A DNA stretch of 64,000 nucleotides, taken from the NCBI GenBank assembly GCA_902586485.1, contig CACIHO010000001.1:124001-188000 (forward strand), read 5' to 3'. This DNA is from an uncultured Pelagibacteraceae bacterium. Its GTDB lineage: Bacteria; Pseudomonadota; Alphaproteobacteria; Pelagibacterales; Pelagibacteraceae. The position numbers and the translations under genes are program-made. Shown here in pieces: positions 33,106-41,831 of the stretch; within the stretch, counting starts at the first letter, position 1, and each line of letters opens with the position of its first letter. Below the pieces are notes generated by a model. That model was not told the DNA's origin, did no database searches, and saw only the letters and a list, made by a program, of their open reading frames with translations.

Positions 33106-33957
33106 ATGAATATATTTAAAAAAACTATTTTAACAGTCCTTGCTTCTTTATTTATCATTGGAAATGTTTCTGCTGAAAAAATAAAAATTGGAACTGAAGG
33201 AGCATACCCTCCATGGAATTCAAAAGATGCTTCAGGTAATCTTATCGGTTTTGAGGTTGAGCTTGCTCAAGAACTTTGTGCAATTATGAAATATGAGTGC
33301 ACTATCGTTGAACAAGACTGGGATGGAATGATTCCTGCTCTAGTAATGAGAAAGTTTGATGCAATAATGGCTGGAATGTCAATTACTGCTGAAAGACAAA
33401 AAACAATCACGTTTTCACAAGGTTATGCTGATGAAGTAGCTTCTCTTGCCGTAATGAAAGGTTCAAGCTTAGAGGGCATAGATACACCAGAAGGTATTAA
33501 TTTATCATTGGGTGGATCTGATGTTAAAAAAGCTCTTAAGACATTGACAGGAGCGCTTGCTGGTAAAACTGTTTGTACTCAAACAGGTACAATTCACCAA
33601 AACTTTTTAGAGTCTGGTGATGTAGGTAGTGTAAATGTTAGAACTTATAAAACTCAAGATGAAGTTAACTTAGATTTAACATCTGGAAGATGTGATGTTG
33701 CTTTAGCTGCAGCAGTAGCATTTACAGATTATGCAGATAAATCAGGTAAACAAGTTGTATTAGTTGGACCAACTTTTTCAGGTGGTGCATTTGGTAATGG
33801 TGTAGGTGTTGGTATTAGACAAGCTAGCGATAGTGCGATTGGAAAAAGAGATGCCAAAATCTTAAAAGACTTTAACAAAGCAATTAATAAAGCTAGAAAA
33901 CAAGGAATTATTAGTAAACTTGCTATTAAGCACTTTGGTTTCGACGCTTCTATGTAA
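33106..33957 (+). CDS. Periplasmic polar amino-acid binding protein (family 3, HisJ/ArgT-like)
   Basis: A 283-residue binding protein with a signal peptide (about residues 1-23, ending NVSA). The mature start IKIGTEGAYPPWN, then GFEVELAQELC, WDGMIPALVMRKFDAIMAGMSIT and a C-terminal IGIRQ-like region (GVGIRQASD) are typical of Lys/Arg/His/octopine-type binders. An unusual insert near residues 126-147 (LEGIDTPEG...LTGAL) lengthens the hinge region. A strong Shine-Dalgarno AAGGAG at 33094-33099 sits 6 bases before ATG. It is followed by a hairpin and two permease genes. The ligand is probably a basic or polar amino acid or related amine. Confidence 0.88.
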   Translation: MNIFKKTILTVLASLFIIGNVSAEKIKIGTEGAYPPWNSKDASGNLIGFEVELAQELCAIMKYECTIVEQDWDGMIPALVMRKFDAIMAGMSITAERQKTITFSQGYADEVASLAVMKGSSLEGIDTPEGINLSLGGSDVKKALKTLTGALAGKTVCTQTGTIHQNFLESGDVGSVNVRTYKTQDEVNLDLTSGRCDVALAAAVAFTDYADKSGKQVVLVGPTFSGGAFGNGVGVGIRQASDSAIGKRDAKILKDFNKAINKARKQGIISKLAIKHFGFDASM

Positions 33958-33965
33958 TTCATTTC

Positions 33966-33999
33966 AGATCTGGCGACTATAATATATAGTCGCCAATCT
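33966..33999 (+). other. Stable RNA hairpin between amino-acid binding protein and permease genes
   Basis: TGGCGACTATA (33971-33981) pairs perfectly with TATAGTCGCCA (33985-33995) across a 3-base loop. AGAT (33966-33969) and ATCT (33996-33999) extend the stem past one bulged C. There is no T-run, so it is not a classical terminator. It more likely protects the 3' end of the binding-protein mRNA and hides the ribosome site of the permease, whose ATG is 2 bases away. Confidence 0.75.
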
Positions 34000-34001
34000 A
34001 T

Positions 34002-34694
34002 ATGGAACTTCTCGCATTTGGTAAAACAGGTTGGGGTGATGAGCTATTTTACGCAACCCTGATGACAATTGCTGTGTCGATTACAGCAATGTTGGTTGGT
34101 TTCTTTTTTGCATTAATTTTTACTCCTTTAAAACTTTCAAAATATAAAACTTTAAATTTAGTTGGTAATTTTTACACCACAGTTATTCGTGGAGTACCTG
34201 AACTACTAGTAATATACCTTTTCTTTTTTGGAGGAAGTGGAGCCATTATGTACGTAGCTTCTATTTTTGGTTATTATGAATACATAGAAATAAACGCTTT
34301 TATAACTGGTTCAATGGCTATTGGTATTATTTCTGGAGCTTATTCAACAGAAGTATTTCGAGGCGCGATTCAATCTATAGATAAAGGCCAATTTGAAGCT
34401 GCAAAGGTTCTTGGAATAAATAAGTTTGGGCAGTTTTATAAAATAATTTTACCTCAAATGCTTAGGTTAGCTATTCCAAATTTAAGTAATGTTTGGCAAA
34501 TAACATTAAAAGACACCTCTCTTATTTCAGTAACAGGATTAGTAGAAATAATGAGACAATCTTATATTGCAGCTGGCTCAACACGAGATCCACTTTTCTT
34601 TTATTCTTTTGCAGCAGTTTTATATCTGCTGCTTACTTATGTGAGTATGAAATTAATAAACAAACTAGAAGTTAGGTATAGTAAGGGGTATTAA
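34002..34694 (+). CDS. Polar amino-acid ABC transporter permease, HisQ-type
   Basis: A 230-residue inner-membrane permease with about five helices. TTVIRGVPELLVIYLFFFGG is the amino-acid permease signature, and the EAA loop reads FEAAKVLGINKFGQFYKIILPQ. KDTSLISVTGLVEIMRQ is typical of the HisQ/OccQ side. Its stop overlaps the next permease start by one base. The leader is filled by a hairpin ending 2 bases before ATG. No ATPase gene follows, so it must share one encoded elsewhere. Confidence 0.9.
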   Translation: MELLAFGKTGWGDELFYATLMTIAVSITAMLVGFFFALIFTPLKLSKYKTLNLVGNFYTTVIRGVPELLVIYLFFFGGSGAIMYVASIFGYYEYIEINAFITGSMAIGIISGAYSTEVFRGAIQSIDKGQFEAAKVLGINKFGQFYKIILPQMLRLAIPNLSNVWQITLKDTSLISVTGLVEIMRQSYIAAGSTRDPLFFYSFAAVLYLLLTYVSMKLINKLEVRYSKGY

Positions 34695-35371
34695 TGGATT
34701 TAGATTTAATGATCACTAGTTTTCCTAAGCTTTTAGGAGCAACTGTAGTTACTTTAAAATTATTATCTGCATCATTATTTTTTGGGTTATTCATAGGTCT
34801 TTTTTTTGCAATTTTAAGATTAAATAAAAATATATTTATTAATAAATTTGCTTATGGCTATTCATATATATTTAGAGGAACACCATTATTGGTTCAGATT
34901 TTCATAATTTACTTTGGATTAGGACAGATTGAGTATTTAAGAACAACTTTCCTTTGGGTTGTTTTAAAAGAACCTTATTGGTGTGCAATAATAGCATTTA
35001 CTCTAAATACAGGTGCATATACCTCTGAAATTTTAAGATCAGCATTTCAAACAATAAAACCAGGTATAATTGAGGCTGGAAAAAGTTTAGGTATATCAAA
35101 TAAGATTATCTTTTATAAAATTCAAATTCCAATTGCTATTCGACAATCACTTCCAGCATACGGAAATGAAATCATATTGATGATGAAAGGCACTTCATTA
35201 GCAAGCACAGTAACCTTGATGGATTTAACTGGTGTTGCAAAATATATAATTTCAACTACTTTTAAACCAATTGAAGTATTTATTGTAGCTGGTGGAATTT
35301 ATTTGTTCATGACTTTTATCATCCATAATGTAATTAAATATTTAGAGAAAAAGTATAGTTTTCAACAATAA
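34694..35371 (+). CDS. Polar amino-acid ABC transporter permease, HisM-type
   Basis: A 225-residue partner permease with five helices. YSYIFRGTPLLVQIFIIYFGL is the family signature (IFRGTPLLVQ), and the EAA loop is IEAGKSLGISNKIIFYKIQIP. The next helix has MKGTSLASTVTLMDLTG. It completes the HisQM pair expected for a family 3 binding protein. It overlaps the HisQ-type gene by one base, and the PhyH-type oxygenase starts 2 bases after it, so all are likely in one operon. Confidence 0.9.
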   Translation: MDLDLMITSFPKLLGATVVTLKLLSASLFFGLFIGLFFAILRLNKNIFINKFAYGYSYIFRGTPLLVQIFIIYFGLGQIEYLRTTFLWVVLKEPYWCAIIAFTLNTGAYTSEILRSAFQTIKPGIIEAGKSLGISNKIIFYKIQIPIAIRQSLPAYGNEIILMMKGTSLASTVTLMDLTGVAKYIISTTFKPIEVFIVAGGIYLFMTFIIHNVIKYLEKKYSFQQ

Positions 35372-35373
35372 AA

Positions 35374-36162
35374 ATGTTTTTATCAGACAAACAAATTAAT
35401 GAATATCAAAACGATGGTGTAATAATAATTAAGAATATATTTAAAGATTGGATTGAGCCACTTAGAAAAGGATTCCAAAAAGTTTTAAAGAGTCCAAGTA
35501 AGCACGGAAGAGAAAATGTAACTGACGACAATGGAAGATTTTTTGAGGATTATTGTAATTGGGAGAGAATAGAGGAATTTAAGGATTGTTTATATAATTC
35601 ACCTGGAGCTCAAATTGTTGCAGAAGCAACTAATTCTAAATCTACTCAAATTTTTCATGAACATATTTTTATAAAAGATCCAGGTACTAACAAAGAAACA
35701 CCTTGGCACCAAGATATACCTTATTATTGTGTTGATGGTAACGATACTGGAAGTTTTTGGATCCCACTAGATGAAGTTGATCGGAAAAATAATCTTAAAT
35801 TAATTTTAGGATCTCACAAATGGTCAAAATTAATCAGACCTACAAAATGGTCAAATAACCAATCTTGGTATGATGATGATAGTTCTTTCATGGATTTACC
35901 ATCATTAAAAGAATTTGAAGAAAATATTTTAATTCCAGAATTAAGTTTGGGTGATGCTGTTTTATTTAATTTTAAAATTGTACATGGTTCAACAGGAAAC
36001 AATTCCTCTAAATCACGAAGAGCATTTTCGATGAGATTTATAGGAGATGATGTAAAATATATTGATAGAGGTGGTCCAACCTCACCTCCATTTGATGGAA
36101 TTAATTTAAAAACGGGAGATTTGATGAGAGATGATTGGTTTCCTAAAGTTTTTAGTAGCTAG
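35374..36162 (+). CDS. Phytanoyl-CoA dioxygenase (PhyH) family protein
   Basis: A 262-residue Fe(II)/2-oxoglutarate-dependent oxygenase fold. The iron ligands are His112 and Asp114 in PWHQDIPYY and His204 in KIVHGSTGNN. Arg215/Arg216 in SKSRRAFSMRF are placed to bind 2-oxoglutarate. Family members hydroxylate small molecules such as ectoine, phosphonates or amino-acid derivatives. It follows the HisM-type permease by 2 bases, which suggests that it acts on the compound imported by that system. The 3' end overlaps the convergent DUF6165 gene by 11 bases. The substrate is unknown. Confidence 0.8.
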   Translation: MFLSDKQINEYQNDGVIIIKNIFKDWIEPLRKGFQKVLKSPSKHGRENVTDDNGRFFEDYCNWERIEEFKDCLYNSPGAQIVAEATNSKSTQIFHEHIFIKDPGTNKETPWHQDIPYYCVDGNDTGSFWIPLDEVDRKNNLKLILGSHKWSKLIRPTKWSNNQSWYDDDSSFMDLPSLKEFEENILIPELSLGDAVLFNFKIVHGSTGNNSSKSRRAFSMRFIGDDVKYIDRGGPTSPPFDGINLKTGDLMRDDWFPKVFSS

Positions 36163-36541
36163 TATATTCTTTAATTTCCTTAATGCTTGATCCGGTGTGA
36201 TTATTCATTTCTAATTTAATTTTTGCTCTTTCATCATTTAAAAAATGAACATCTCTAGATAATTTTATAAATTTATCACCAAAGTCCTTATTTTTTTCAC
36301 AATCTCTTTTGTCATCCTCTATAACCCAAAGTTTGGCATTAATTTCTTTTAAATCTTGGAATAGTTTATTTAGTTTGTCATCAGATTTAATATTTTTTTC
36401 TAACTGAACTTTTAGAATCAAATGTTCATTTGATATAAATTTTAGCTTTTCAGGATCTTTTATTTTTTCTTTTTTAATTTCTAAGATTGAAATTTTGTCT
36501 AAAAGCTCCCCTACAGATACTTCTACTATAATTTTATTCAT
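36152..36541 (-). CDS. DUF6165-like protein of unknown function
   Basis: A 129-residue, highly charged and probably helical protein with no signal or membrane segment. The N-terminus KIIVEVSVGELLDKISILEIK and the later IEDDKRDCE and HFLNDERAKIKLEMN match my recollection of the DUF6165 family, which is often found next to glycosyltransferases. Here it is divergent from a GT9-type heptosyltransferase across 32 bases and convergent with the PhyH gene, overlapping it by 11 bases. A link to glycan assembly is contextual only. Confidence 0.65.
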   Translation of the reverse strand: MNKIIVEVSVGELLDKISILEIKKEKIKDPEKLKFISNEHLILKVQLEKNIKSDDKLNKLFQDLKEINAKLWVIEDDKRDCEKNKDFGDKFIKLSRDVHFLNDERAKIKLEMNNHTGSSIKEIKEYTSY

Positions 36542-36573
36542 AAAATTTAATACTATGTTAAATTGTTAAAAAT

Positions 36574-37515
36574 ATGTCTAATATTTTAATCGTTAAACAT
36601 GGATCTTTGGGTGATATAGCTCAAGCTTGTGGTGCAATTCAAGATATTTCTGAGAATCATAAAGAAGATGAAATTCATTTGCTCACAACCAAACCATACT
36701 TTGATTTATTTAAAAAAAATCCACATATTTCTAATGTAATTTTAGACAAGCGGCTATCAAGATTAAACCTAATTTATTTATATTCATTAATGAAAAATAT
36801 AAAAAAATATAATTTTTCTAAAGTTTATGATCTACAAAACTCAAGTAGAACAGCTTTTTATAAAAAAATTTTATTTCCAAAAGCAACAAAAGATACTTGG
36901 TCATCTACTGATACAACATTACCTGAAGGAACTTCAAAAGAAGATTTTGATAAAGACTCTGTTCTATCTAGATTTGATCATCAATTAAAAAGTTCTGGCA
37001 TAAATACAAATCATACTTTAAATCCTGATTTTTCATGGAGTACAACAGATATATCTCAAATAAAAAATTACCATCAATTAGATAAATATATTCTCCTTTT
37101 TCCCTTTTGTTCTCCTCATTTAACTTCAAAGAAATGGCCTTATTATAATGAGTTAATTGCTATGATTAATGAAAAGTCAGATAATAAATTTAAAGTAGTT
37201 GTTGCACCTGGACCGAGTGAAATTAAAGAAGCATCAAATATTAATGCACTTTGCGTTTTAGATAATGGTAAAGCTTTAGATATTTCTCAGTTAGCAACAT
37301 TAATTAAAGATAGTTCATTTGTTATTGCAAATGATACTGGACCAGCACATATGACAGCACACTTAGGATCACAAGGAATTGCTTTATTTGGATCTCATAC
37401 AACTCCTTTTAAAGTAAGTATCGAAAGAGAAAATTTCAAAGCAATACAAGCTCCTGAATTATCTAAACTCTCAGCTGAAAAAGTTTTTGAGAGACTTTCT
37501 GAAATTATTTCTTAA
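36574..37515 (+). CDS. Glycosyltransferase family 9 (heptosyltransferase-like)
   Basis: A 313-residue GT-B enzyme of the ADP-heptose:LPS heptosyltransferase family. ILIVKHGSLGDIAQACGAIQ at the N-terminus is the family start, with the expected catalytic-loop aspartate. LLFPFCSPHLTSKKWPYYNE lies in the nucleotide-binding half, and FVIANDTGPAHMTAHLG is the conserved C-terminal donor motif. It probably adds a heptose or related sugar to the lipopolysaccharide core. It is divergent from the DUF6165 gene. The exact acceptor is not readable. Confidence 0.88.
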   Translation: MSNILIVKHGSLGDIAQACGAIQDISENHKEDEIHLLTTKPYFDLFKKNPHISNVILDKRLSRLNLIYLYSLMKNIKKYNFSKVYDLQNSSRTAFYKKILFPKATKDTWSSTDTTLPEGTSKEDFDKDSVLSRFDHQLKSSGINTNHTLNPDFSWSTTDISQIKNYHQLDKYILLFPFCSPHLTSKKWPYYNELIAMINEKSDNKFKVVVAPGPSEIKEASNINALCVLDNGKALDISQLATLIKDSSFVIANDTGPAHMTAHLGSQGIALFGSHTTPFKVSIERENFKAIQAPELSKLSAEKVFERLSEIIS

Positions 37516-37558
37516 TTTTTTCTAATACTCTTATTTACAAAACCTTTAAAAAGAAAAA

Positions 37559-38449
37559 TTAAGATTTTATATCTATACGCTTTCTAATAATTTCTTTATC
37601 AAGCTTCATTTCACGATATGACATGATTAAAACACCTAAAAATATAACACTAGCACCAATCCAAGTGAAGAGATCAGGCGTTTCACTAAAAACATAATAT
37701 CCAATTAAAGAAGCAAAAACTAAACTTAGAAACGAGTATGGTTGTGTCATACTAACATCTACTAATTTGTATGCGTGATTTATGCAAAGATGTAGCAATG
37801 TACCAAACAAACCTGCAAAAAATAAATAAATCAAAGTTTGAAAACTAGGTGCTTGCCAATAAAACAACGCAATAATGAAACTAAAAATTGTCATATACGT
37901 GTATCCATAAGATAAAATTGTAATCGAGCTATCATCTTTTGCGATAGTTTTTGTAATTATAATTACTATTGACCACATAAAAGACGATGCCAGTGCCATA
38001 TAAACTCCAAGAGAGATTTCAATTATTCCTGGTCTTAATATTATTAACATTCCAATAAATCCTAAAACTAGCGCAAAACTTCTATATATGTAAATTTTTT
38101 CACCAAGAAACAAAACAGCCAAAATAGTTACTATGAAAGGAACAACAAAAGATATTGCTGTTGCTTTTTCAATTGGCATCATTACTAAAGCTGAGAAATA
38201 TAACAGCATTGAGGGTAAATTTAAAACCGCTCTAAGAAAATGTTTTTTATGATGATTTGTTTTAAAAACTGTAAATTTAGATTTTAGCATATAGGGAAAA
38301 ATCATTAGGAAACCAAATAAAAATCTAAAAAACCCTGCAACATAAACATTAACTTCTTCTTGGGCTAATTTTAAAAATGTAAGCATCAATGTTCCAAATA
38401 GTACTGAAGCTATTATTAAAAAAATCGCTAATTTATTATTAGACATCAA
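37559..38449 (-). CDS. EamA-family drug/metabolite transporter
   Basis: A 296-residue integral membrane protein with ten predicted helices in two EamA repeats of five. VLFGTLMLTFLKLAQEEV and FLGEKIYIYRSFALVLGFIGMLIIL are typical of the first repeat, and FSETPDLFTWIGASVIFLGVLIM of the second. Such carriers export amino acids or other metabolites. The gene follows another EamA gene on the same strand, 46 bases apart with a weak terminator between, suggesting an old duplication. The substrate is unknown. Confidence 0.88.
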   Translation of the reverse strand: MMSNNKLAIFLIIASVLFGTLMLTFLKLAQEEVNVYVAGFFRFLFGFLMIFPYMLKSKFTVFKTNHHKKHFLRAVLNLPSMLLYFSALVMMPIEKATAISFVVPFIVTILAVLFLGEKIYIYRSFALVLGFIGMLIILRPGIIEISLGVYMALASSFMWSIVIIITKTIAKDDSSITILSYGYTYMTIFSFIIALFYWQAPSFQTLIYLFFAGLFGTLLHLCINHAYKLVDVSMTQPYSFLSLVFASLIGYYVFSETPDLFTWIGASVIFLGVLIMSYREMKLDKEIIRKRIDIKS

Positions 38450-38464
38450 TAGATGACTATATGT

Positions 38465-38492
38465 AAAACTAAACTATAAACAATCATAGTTT
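38465..38492 (-). terminator. Weak terminator-like hairpin after the upstream EamA gene
   Basis: On the minus strand AAACTAT (38492-38486) pairs with ATAGTTT (38477-38471) around an 8-base loop, and an adjoining AACTT/AGTT can extend the stem past a bulge. It is followed by TTTT. The stem is AT-only, so its strength is doubtful, but its place just after the stop at 38496 fits. Confidence 0.4.
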
Positions 38493-38495
38493 AAG

Positions 38496-39359
38496 TTAAT
38501 TTTTTGATGATTGGTTTAAAACAAAGATTCCAGAACAAGTAATTATTATAGCTCCAATAACTGTGAACATGTCTGGAATATCATTATAAAATATATATCC
38601 AAAAATTATTGCCCAAAAAATTAAAGTGTAATGAAATGGTTGGATTATACTTGCTCTAGCTTTACTTAAAGCAATGATTTGAAGGTAAAGACCTAATGAA
38701 AAAAATATACCTATACCTAAAAACATTGCGTATAAAGAGTAATCTATTGGTCTCCAAAAATTAAAAGCTAATAAAGACATAACTAAGAAACCAATTATTG
38801 AGGTAAAAAACAAAGATGTTTCGTTTGTGTCATATTTTGAAACTTTTTTAGTGATGACCTGATAAAGTCCTAACACAAATGCTGCGAATAGAGGTATTAA
38901 AGCTTTAGGATCAAAAATTGATGAGGTTGGTCTTAGAATTATCAAAACACCAAGAAATCCAATAAAAATTGCTATCCATGTTTTAACAGATACTTTTTCT
39001 TTCAAGATTATTGCAGATAAAGCAACCACTATTACTGGTGCTAAGGAACCGATACTATGAGCATTTGCTAAAGATAAATATTTAAATGATAAAACAAAAC
39101 ACCCAGACTCTAACACAGATAATAAGCTTCTAAATATCTGTAATTTAATATCTTTAGATTTATAAAATAAATTATTTTTTTTTCTCTTAGCCTCAAAAAA
39201 AGCTAAAAATAAAACAAAAAAATACTTAATGAGAAGTAGTTGAAAAACTGAATGATGAATAATAAGAGTTTTTTGTATAGCATCTAAAATAGAAAAAGAT
39301 AAATAAGCAAAAATTCCAAAAAGTATTCCAATAGACTCTTTGGATTTTAAAATAAGCAT
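38496..39359 (-). CDS. EamA-family drug/metabolite transporter
   Basis: A 287-residue protein with ten hydrophobic helices in two EamA repeats. Typical wording includes SGCFVLSFKYLSLANAHSIG, LKEKVSVKTWIAIFIGFLGVLIILRP and the final FYNDIPDMFTVIGAIIITCSGIFVL. It resembles S-adenosylmethionine- or riboflavin-type EamA carriers only generally, so the substrate is open. A 3-base gap separates its start from the stop codon of the glycosyltransferase upstream. Together with the thioredoxin-fold gene they form a minus-strand run 40999 to 37559. Confidence 0.88.
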   Translation of the reverse strand: MLILKSKESIGILFGIFAYLSFSILDAIQKTLIIHHSVFQLLLIKYFFVLFLAFFEAKRKKNNLFYKSKDIKLQIFRSLLSVLESGCFVLSFKYLSLANAHSIGSLAPVIVVALSAIILKEKVSVKTWIAIFIGFLGVLIILRPTSSIFDPKALIPLFAAFVLGLYQVITKKVSKYDTNETSLFFTSIIGFLVMSLLAFNFWRPIDYSLYAMFLGIGIFFSLGLYLQIIALSKARASIIQPFHYTLIFWAIIFGYIFYNDIPDMFTVIGAIIITCSGIFVLNQSSKN

Positions 39360-39362
39360 AAA

Positions 39363-40445
39363 TTAGCTTAGTATTTTTTTATATTCTTCAATGATTTTTG
39401 ACCATTGAAATTTATTAACAAATTCTTTGGAATTTTTTCCAAATTCTAAATATTTTTTATTTTCAAGCATTGAATTAATTGAGGAATAAATATCATCAAG
39501 ACTATTTCCATCACATATTAAACCAGTCTTTTCATGGTCAATTGCATCTGCAGCCCCACCGTCTTTACCACCAATTGATGGGACACCATACTGTGCAGCC
39601 TCAACATACGCTATACCAAACCCTTCAACAGATTTTTTATGGATTATAGACGGCATCACAAAAATATTTGATTTTGCAACTAAAGCATTTTTTAGATCAT
39701 TACTTATGTCTTTGAAAAACATAACCTGGGCTTCAAGATCTAGTTCTTTTACAAGTTTTTTTATATTTTCTTCTTCCTCTCCATAACCAACACAAATATA
39801 TACAATATCAGAATAAATTTGTTTTAAATTTCTCAAAGCCATTATTATTTTTTCATGATTTTTACGCTTATCAAATCTTGAAACTGTAATTAGTCTTGGA
39901 TTTTTAACTTTAAGTATGCTTTCAACTTTATCTAATGTTTTTTTGTTTAATTCCTCAACAGGATCCACACCTGGATTTATTACAATTACTTTATTTGCAT
40001 TAACTCCAAGTTCAATCGCTAGATTTTTTGTAAACTGAGAATTTGCTATAACTTTTTCAACATTATTTAAAACATTAATCACTCTTTTATTTTGACTAGA
40101 ACCTTTAGGATGATTTATTTCTTTACTGTGAATTAAACAGTATTTTTTCTTAATTGTTTTAATAAGCTCTAAACTTTTCCAATGATCAGCAATAACACCA
40201 TCAACTTTATTTTCTTTAATATATTCATTAACTAATTGGGCTTTTCTATATTTTCTTAGTAATTTAATTCCACCAACCCTTTCGATTGAAAAGGAAGCTT
40301 GTTCATCAAAATTTTTGTGACCTTCTATATGATCTGCAAAAACTTTAATCATAAAGTTTTTAGATAGTTCTCTTGAAAGGCCCCAAATTAAATTTTGCAT
40401 TCCACCAAGTTCAGGTGGGAATGATCTAGTTACGATTAGATACAT
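39363..40445 (-). CDS. Glycosyltransferase family 4
   Basis: A 360-residue GT-B glycosyltransferase. The N-terminal SFPPELGGMQNLIWGLSREL is the acceptor-side glycine loop. NPGVDPVEE, ITVSRFDKRKNHEKII and the Glu-x7-Glu motif in EGFGIAYVEAAQYGVPSIGG belong to the donor-binding C-terminal half. It transfers a sugar, retaining configuration, probably onto a lipid-linked or LPS acceptor at the inner membrane. Its start overlaps the stop codon of the upstream thioredoxin-fold gene by one base. Confidence 0.88.
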   Translation of the reverse strand: MYLIVTRSFPPELGGMQNLIWGLSRELSKNFMIKVFADHIEGHKNFDEQASFSIERVGGIKLLRKYRKAQLVNEYIKENKVDGVIADHWKSLELIKTIKKKYCLIHSKEINHPKGSSQNKRVINVLNNVEKVIANSQFTKNLAIELGVNANKVIVINPGVDPVEELNKKTLDKVESILKVKNPRLITVSRFDKRKNHEKIIMALRNLKQIYSDIVYICVGYGEEEENIKKLVKELDLEAQVMFFKDISNDLKNALVAKSNIFVMPSIIHKKSVEGFGIAYVEAAQYGVPSIGGKDGGAADAIDHEKTGLICDGNSLDDIYSSINSMLENKKYLEFGKNSKEFVNKFQWSKIIEEYKKILS

Positions 40446-40999
40446 TAATCATACTTCCATTTAATACCACAGCCCGCACTGGGTATCTGATCTTCAGGAC
40501 CTTTTCCAGTTTCAGCTATTTGTCTCATTGCTGTTAGCAGATCACTTTCTCCTTCTTTAACTGGAATAAACTTTTTAAGTTCTCTTAATCGTCCTCTGTA
40601 TTGAAGTTCTAGATTTTTATTGTAGCCAAAGAAATCTGGAGTACATACAGCATCATATGCTTTAGCAATTTCTTGAGTTTCATCATGTAAGTAAGGAAAA
40701 TTGAAATGATTTTCATTTGAAAACTTGATCATGTTATCAAATGAGTCGTCTGGATAATTAACAAAGTCATTTGAGCAGATCGCAACTGAGTTGATACCAA
40801 TTTTGTTTAATTCGCTACAATCTTCAACTAATTCTTTTGTAATAGCTTTTACATATGGACAATGATTACAAATAAACATTATCAAAGTTCCATTTTCACC
40901 TTTGATATCATTTAAGGACAGAATTTTATTTTCAGTAGATTTTAATTCAAATGGAATAGCTTTTTGACCAAAATCACATATTGGAGTTTGTATAGGCAT
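40445..40999 (-). CDS. Thioredoxin-fold redoxin (AhpC/TSA-type) protein
   Basis: A 184-residue cytoplasmic protein of the redoxin family with CNHCPYVKA, a CxxC motif at about residues 44-47. FDNMIKFSNENHFNFPYLHDETQEIAKAY lies in the middle (NFPYLHDETQEIAKAY), and VCTPDFFGYNKN near 118 carries the cis-proline region. The family reduces disulfides or peroxides. It is divergent from the gamma-carbonic-anhydrase-like gene with only 19 bases between starts, and its stop overlaps the glycosyltransferase start. The partner is unknown. Confidence 0.85.
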   Translation of the reverse strand: MPIQTPICDFGQKAIPFELKSTENKILSLNDIKGENGTLIMFICNHCPYVKAITKELVEDCSELNKIGINSVAICSNDFVNYPDDSFDNMIKFSNENHFNFPYLHDETQEIAKAYDAVCTPDFFGYNKNLELQYRGRLRELKKFIPVKEGESDLLTAMRQIAETGKGPEDQIPSAGCGIKWKYD

Positions 41000-41018
41000 A
41001 ATGTAAAATATATAGATT

Positions 41019-41531
41019 ATGTTTTATGATTTAAAAGATAAAAAACCAAAAAACTCTGGCGAAAATTGGGTAGCTCCGAATGCCACAATAATTGGAGATG
41101 TTACTTTAGAAAAAAATACAAGTATTTGGTTTAATGCAGTGCTTAGAGGAGATATTGAAAATATTCATATTGGTGAAGGATCTAATGTACAAGATGGAAG
41201 CGTATTACACACAGATCCTGGATGTCCATTAAAGGTAGGAAAAAATGTTACGGTTGGCCATCTAGTTATGCTTCATGGATGTACTATTGGAGACAACACT
41301 TTAATTGGAATTGGAGCTGTCATTTTAAACAAAGCTAAAATTGGTAAAAATTGTATAATTGGTGCAAAAGCTTTAATTACAGAAAATAAAGTCATACCTG
41401 ATAACTCTTTAGTTGTTGGTTCTCCAGGCAAAATTATTAGAGAAGTTACAGAAGAAGAAAAAAAAGCAGTATTTGAAAACACAAAACATTATCAAGATAA
41501 TTGGAAAAAATATTCAAAATCAATTTTTTAA
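41019..41531 (+). CDS. Gamma-carbonic anhydrase-like hexapeptide-repeat protein
   Basis: A 170-residue left-handed beta-helix protein of the YrdA/PaaY/CaiE type. Hexapeptide turns run from about residue 12 to 130. The three putative metal histidines lie in GSVLHTDPG and GHLVMLHGCTIG. ENWVAPNATIIGDV at the start and IPDNSLVVGSPGKIIREV at the end are family-typical, as is the C-terminal helix. Members hydrate CO2 or are inactive relatives. It heads a four-gene plus-strand operon with a DUF1330 protein and two secreted proteins. Confidence 0.88.
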   Translation: MFYDLKDKKPKNSGENWVAPNATIIGDVTLEKNTSIWFNAVLRGDIENIHIGEGSNVQDGSVLHTDPGCPLKVGKNVTVGHLVMLHGCTIGDNTLIGIGAVILNKAKIGKNCIIGAKALITENKVIPDNSLVVGSPGKIIREVTEEEKKAVFENTKHYQDNWKKYSKSIF

Positions 41532-41540
41532 AGGAGATAA

Positions 41541-41831
41541 ATGCCAGCAGGATATGTCATAGCACAATTGAAAATAACTAATCTGGAAAATTATAAAGAG
41601 TATATTGAAAAAGTGAATCCAATTATAAAAAAATTTGGTGGAGAATATTTGGTAAGAGCTGGTGAGTTTCAAATATTTGATGGGCAAACAAAATTTCCAA
41701 GAATAATTATTCTAAAATTTCCAAGCTATGAAAGAGCTCTTGAGTGGTATAATTCAGAGGAATATAAACCAATAAAACAAATAAGATTGGATAATGCTGA
41801 GGGAACAAATATAATAATCAAAGGTCTATGA
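41541..41831 (+). CDS. DUF1330 domain protein
   Basis: A 96-residue dimeric ferredoxin-like alpha+beta barrel protein. GYVIAQLKITNLENYKEY at the N-terminus and RIIILKFPSYERALEWYNSEEY near 53-74 (split as ILKFPSYERALEWYNS) are the DUF1330 hallmarks. Function of the family is not established. A clear Shine-Dalgarno (AAAGGAG) precedes ATG by 6 bases. It lies 9 bases after the carbonic-anhydrase-like gene and overlaps the next gene by 4 bases, so it is part of that operon. Confidence 0.85.
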   Translation: MPAGYVIAQLKITNLENYKEYIEKVNPIIKKFGGEYLVRAGEFQIFDGQTKFPRIIILKFPSYERALEWYNSEEYKPIKQIRLDNAEGTNIIIKGL

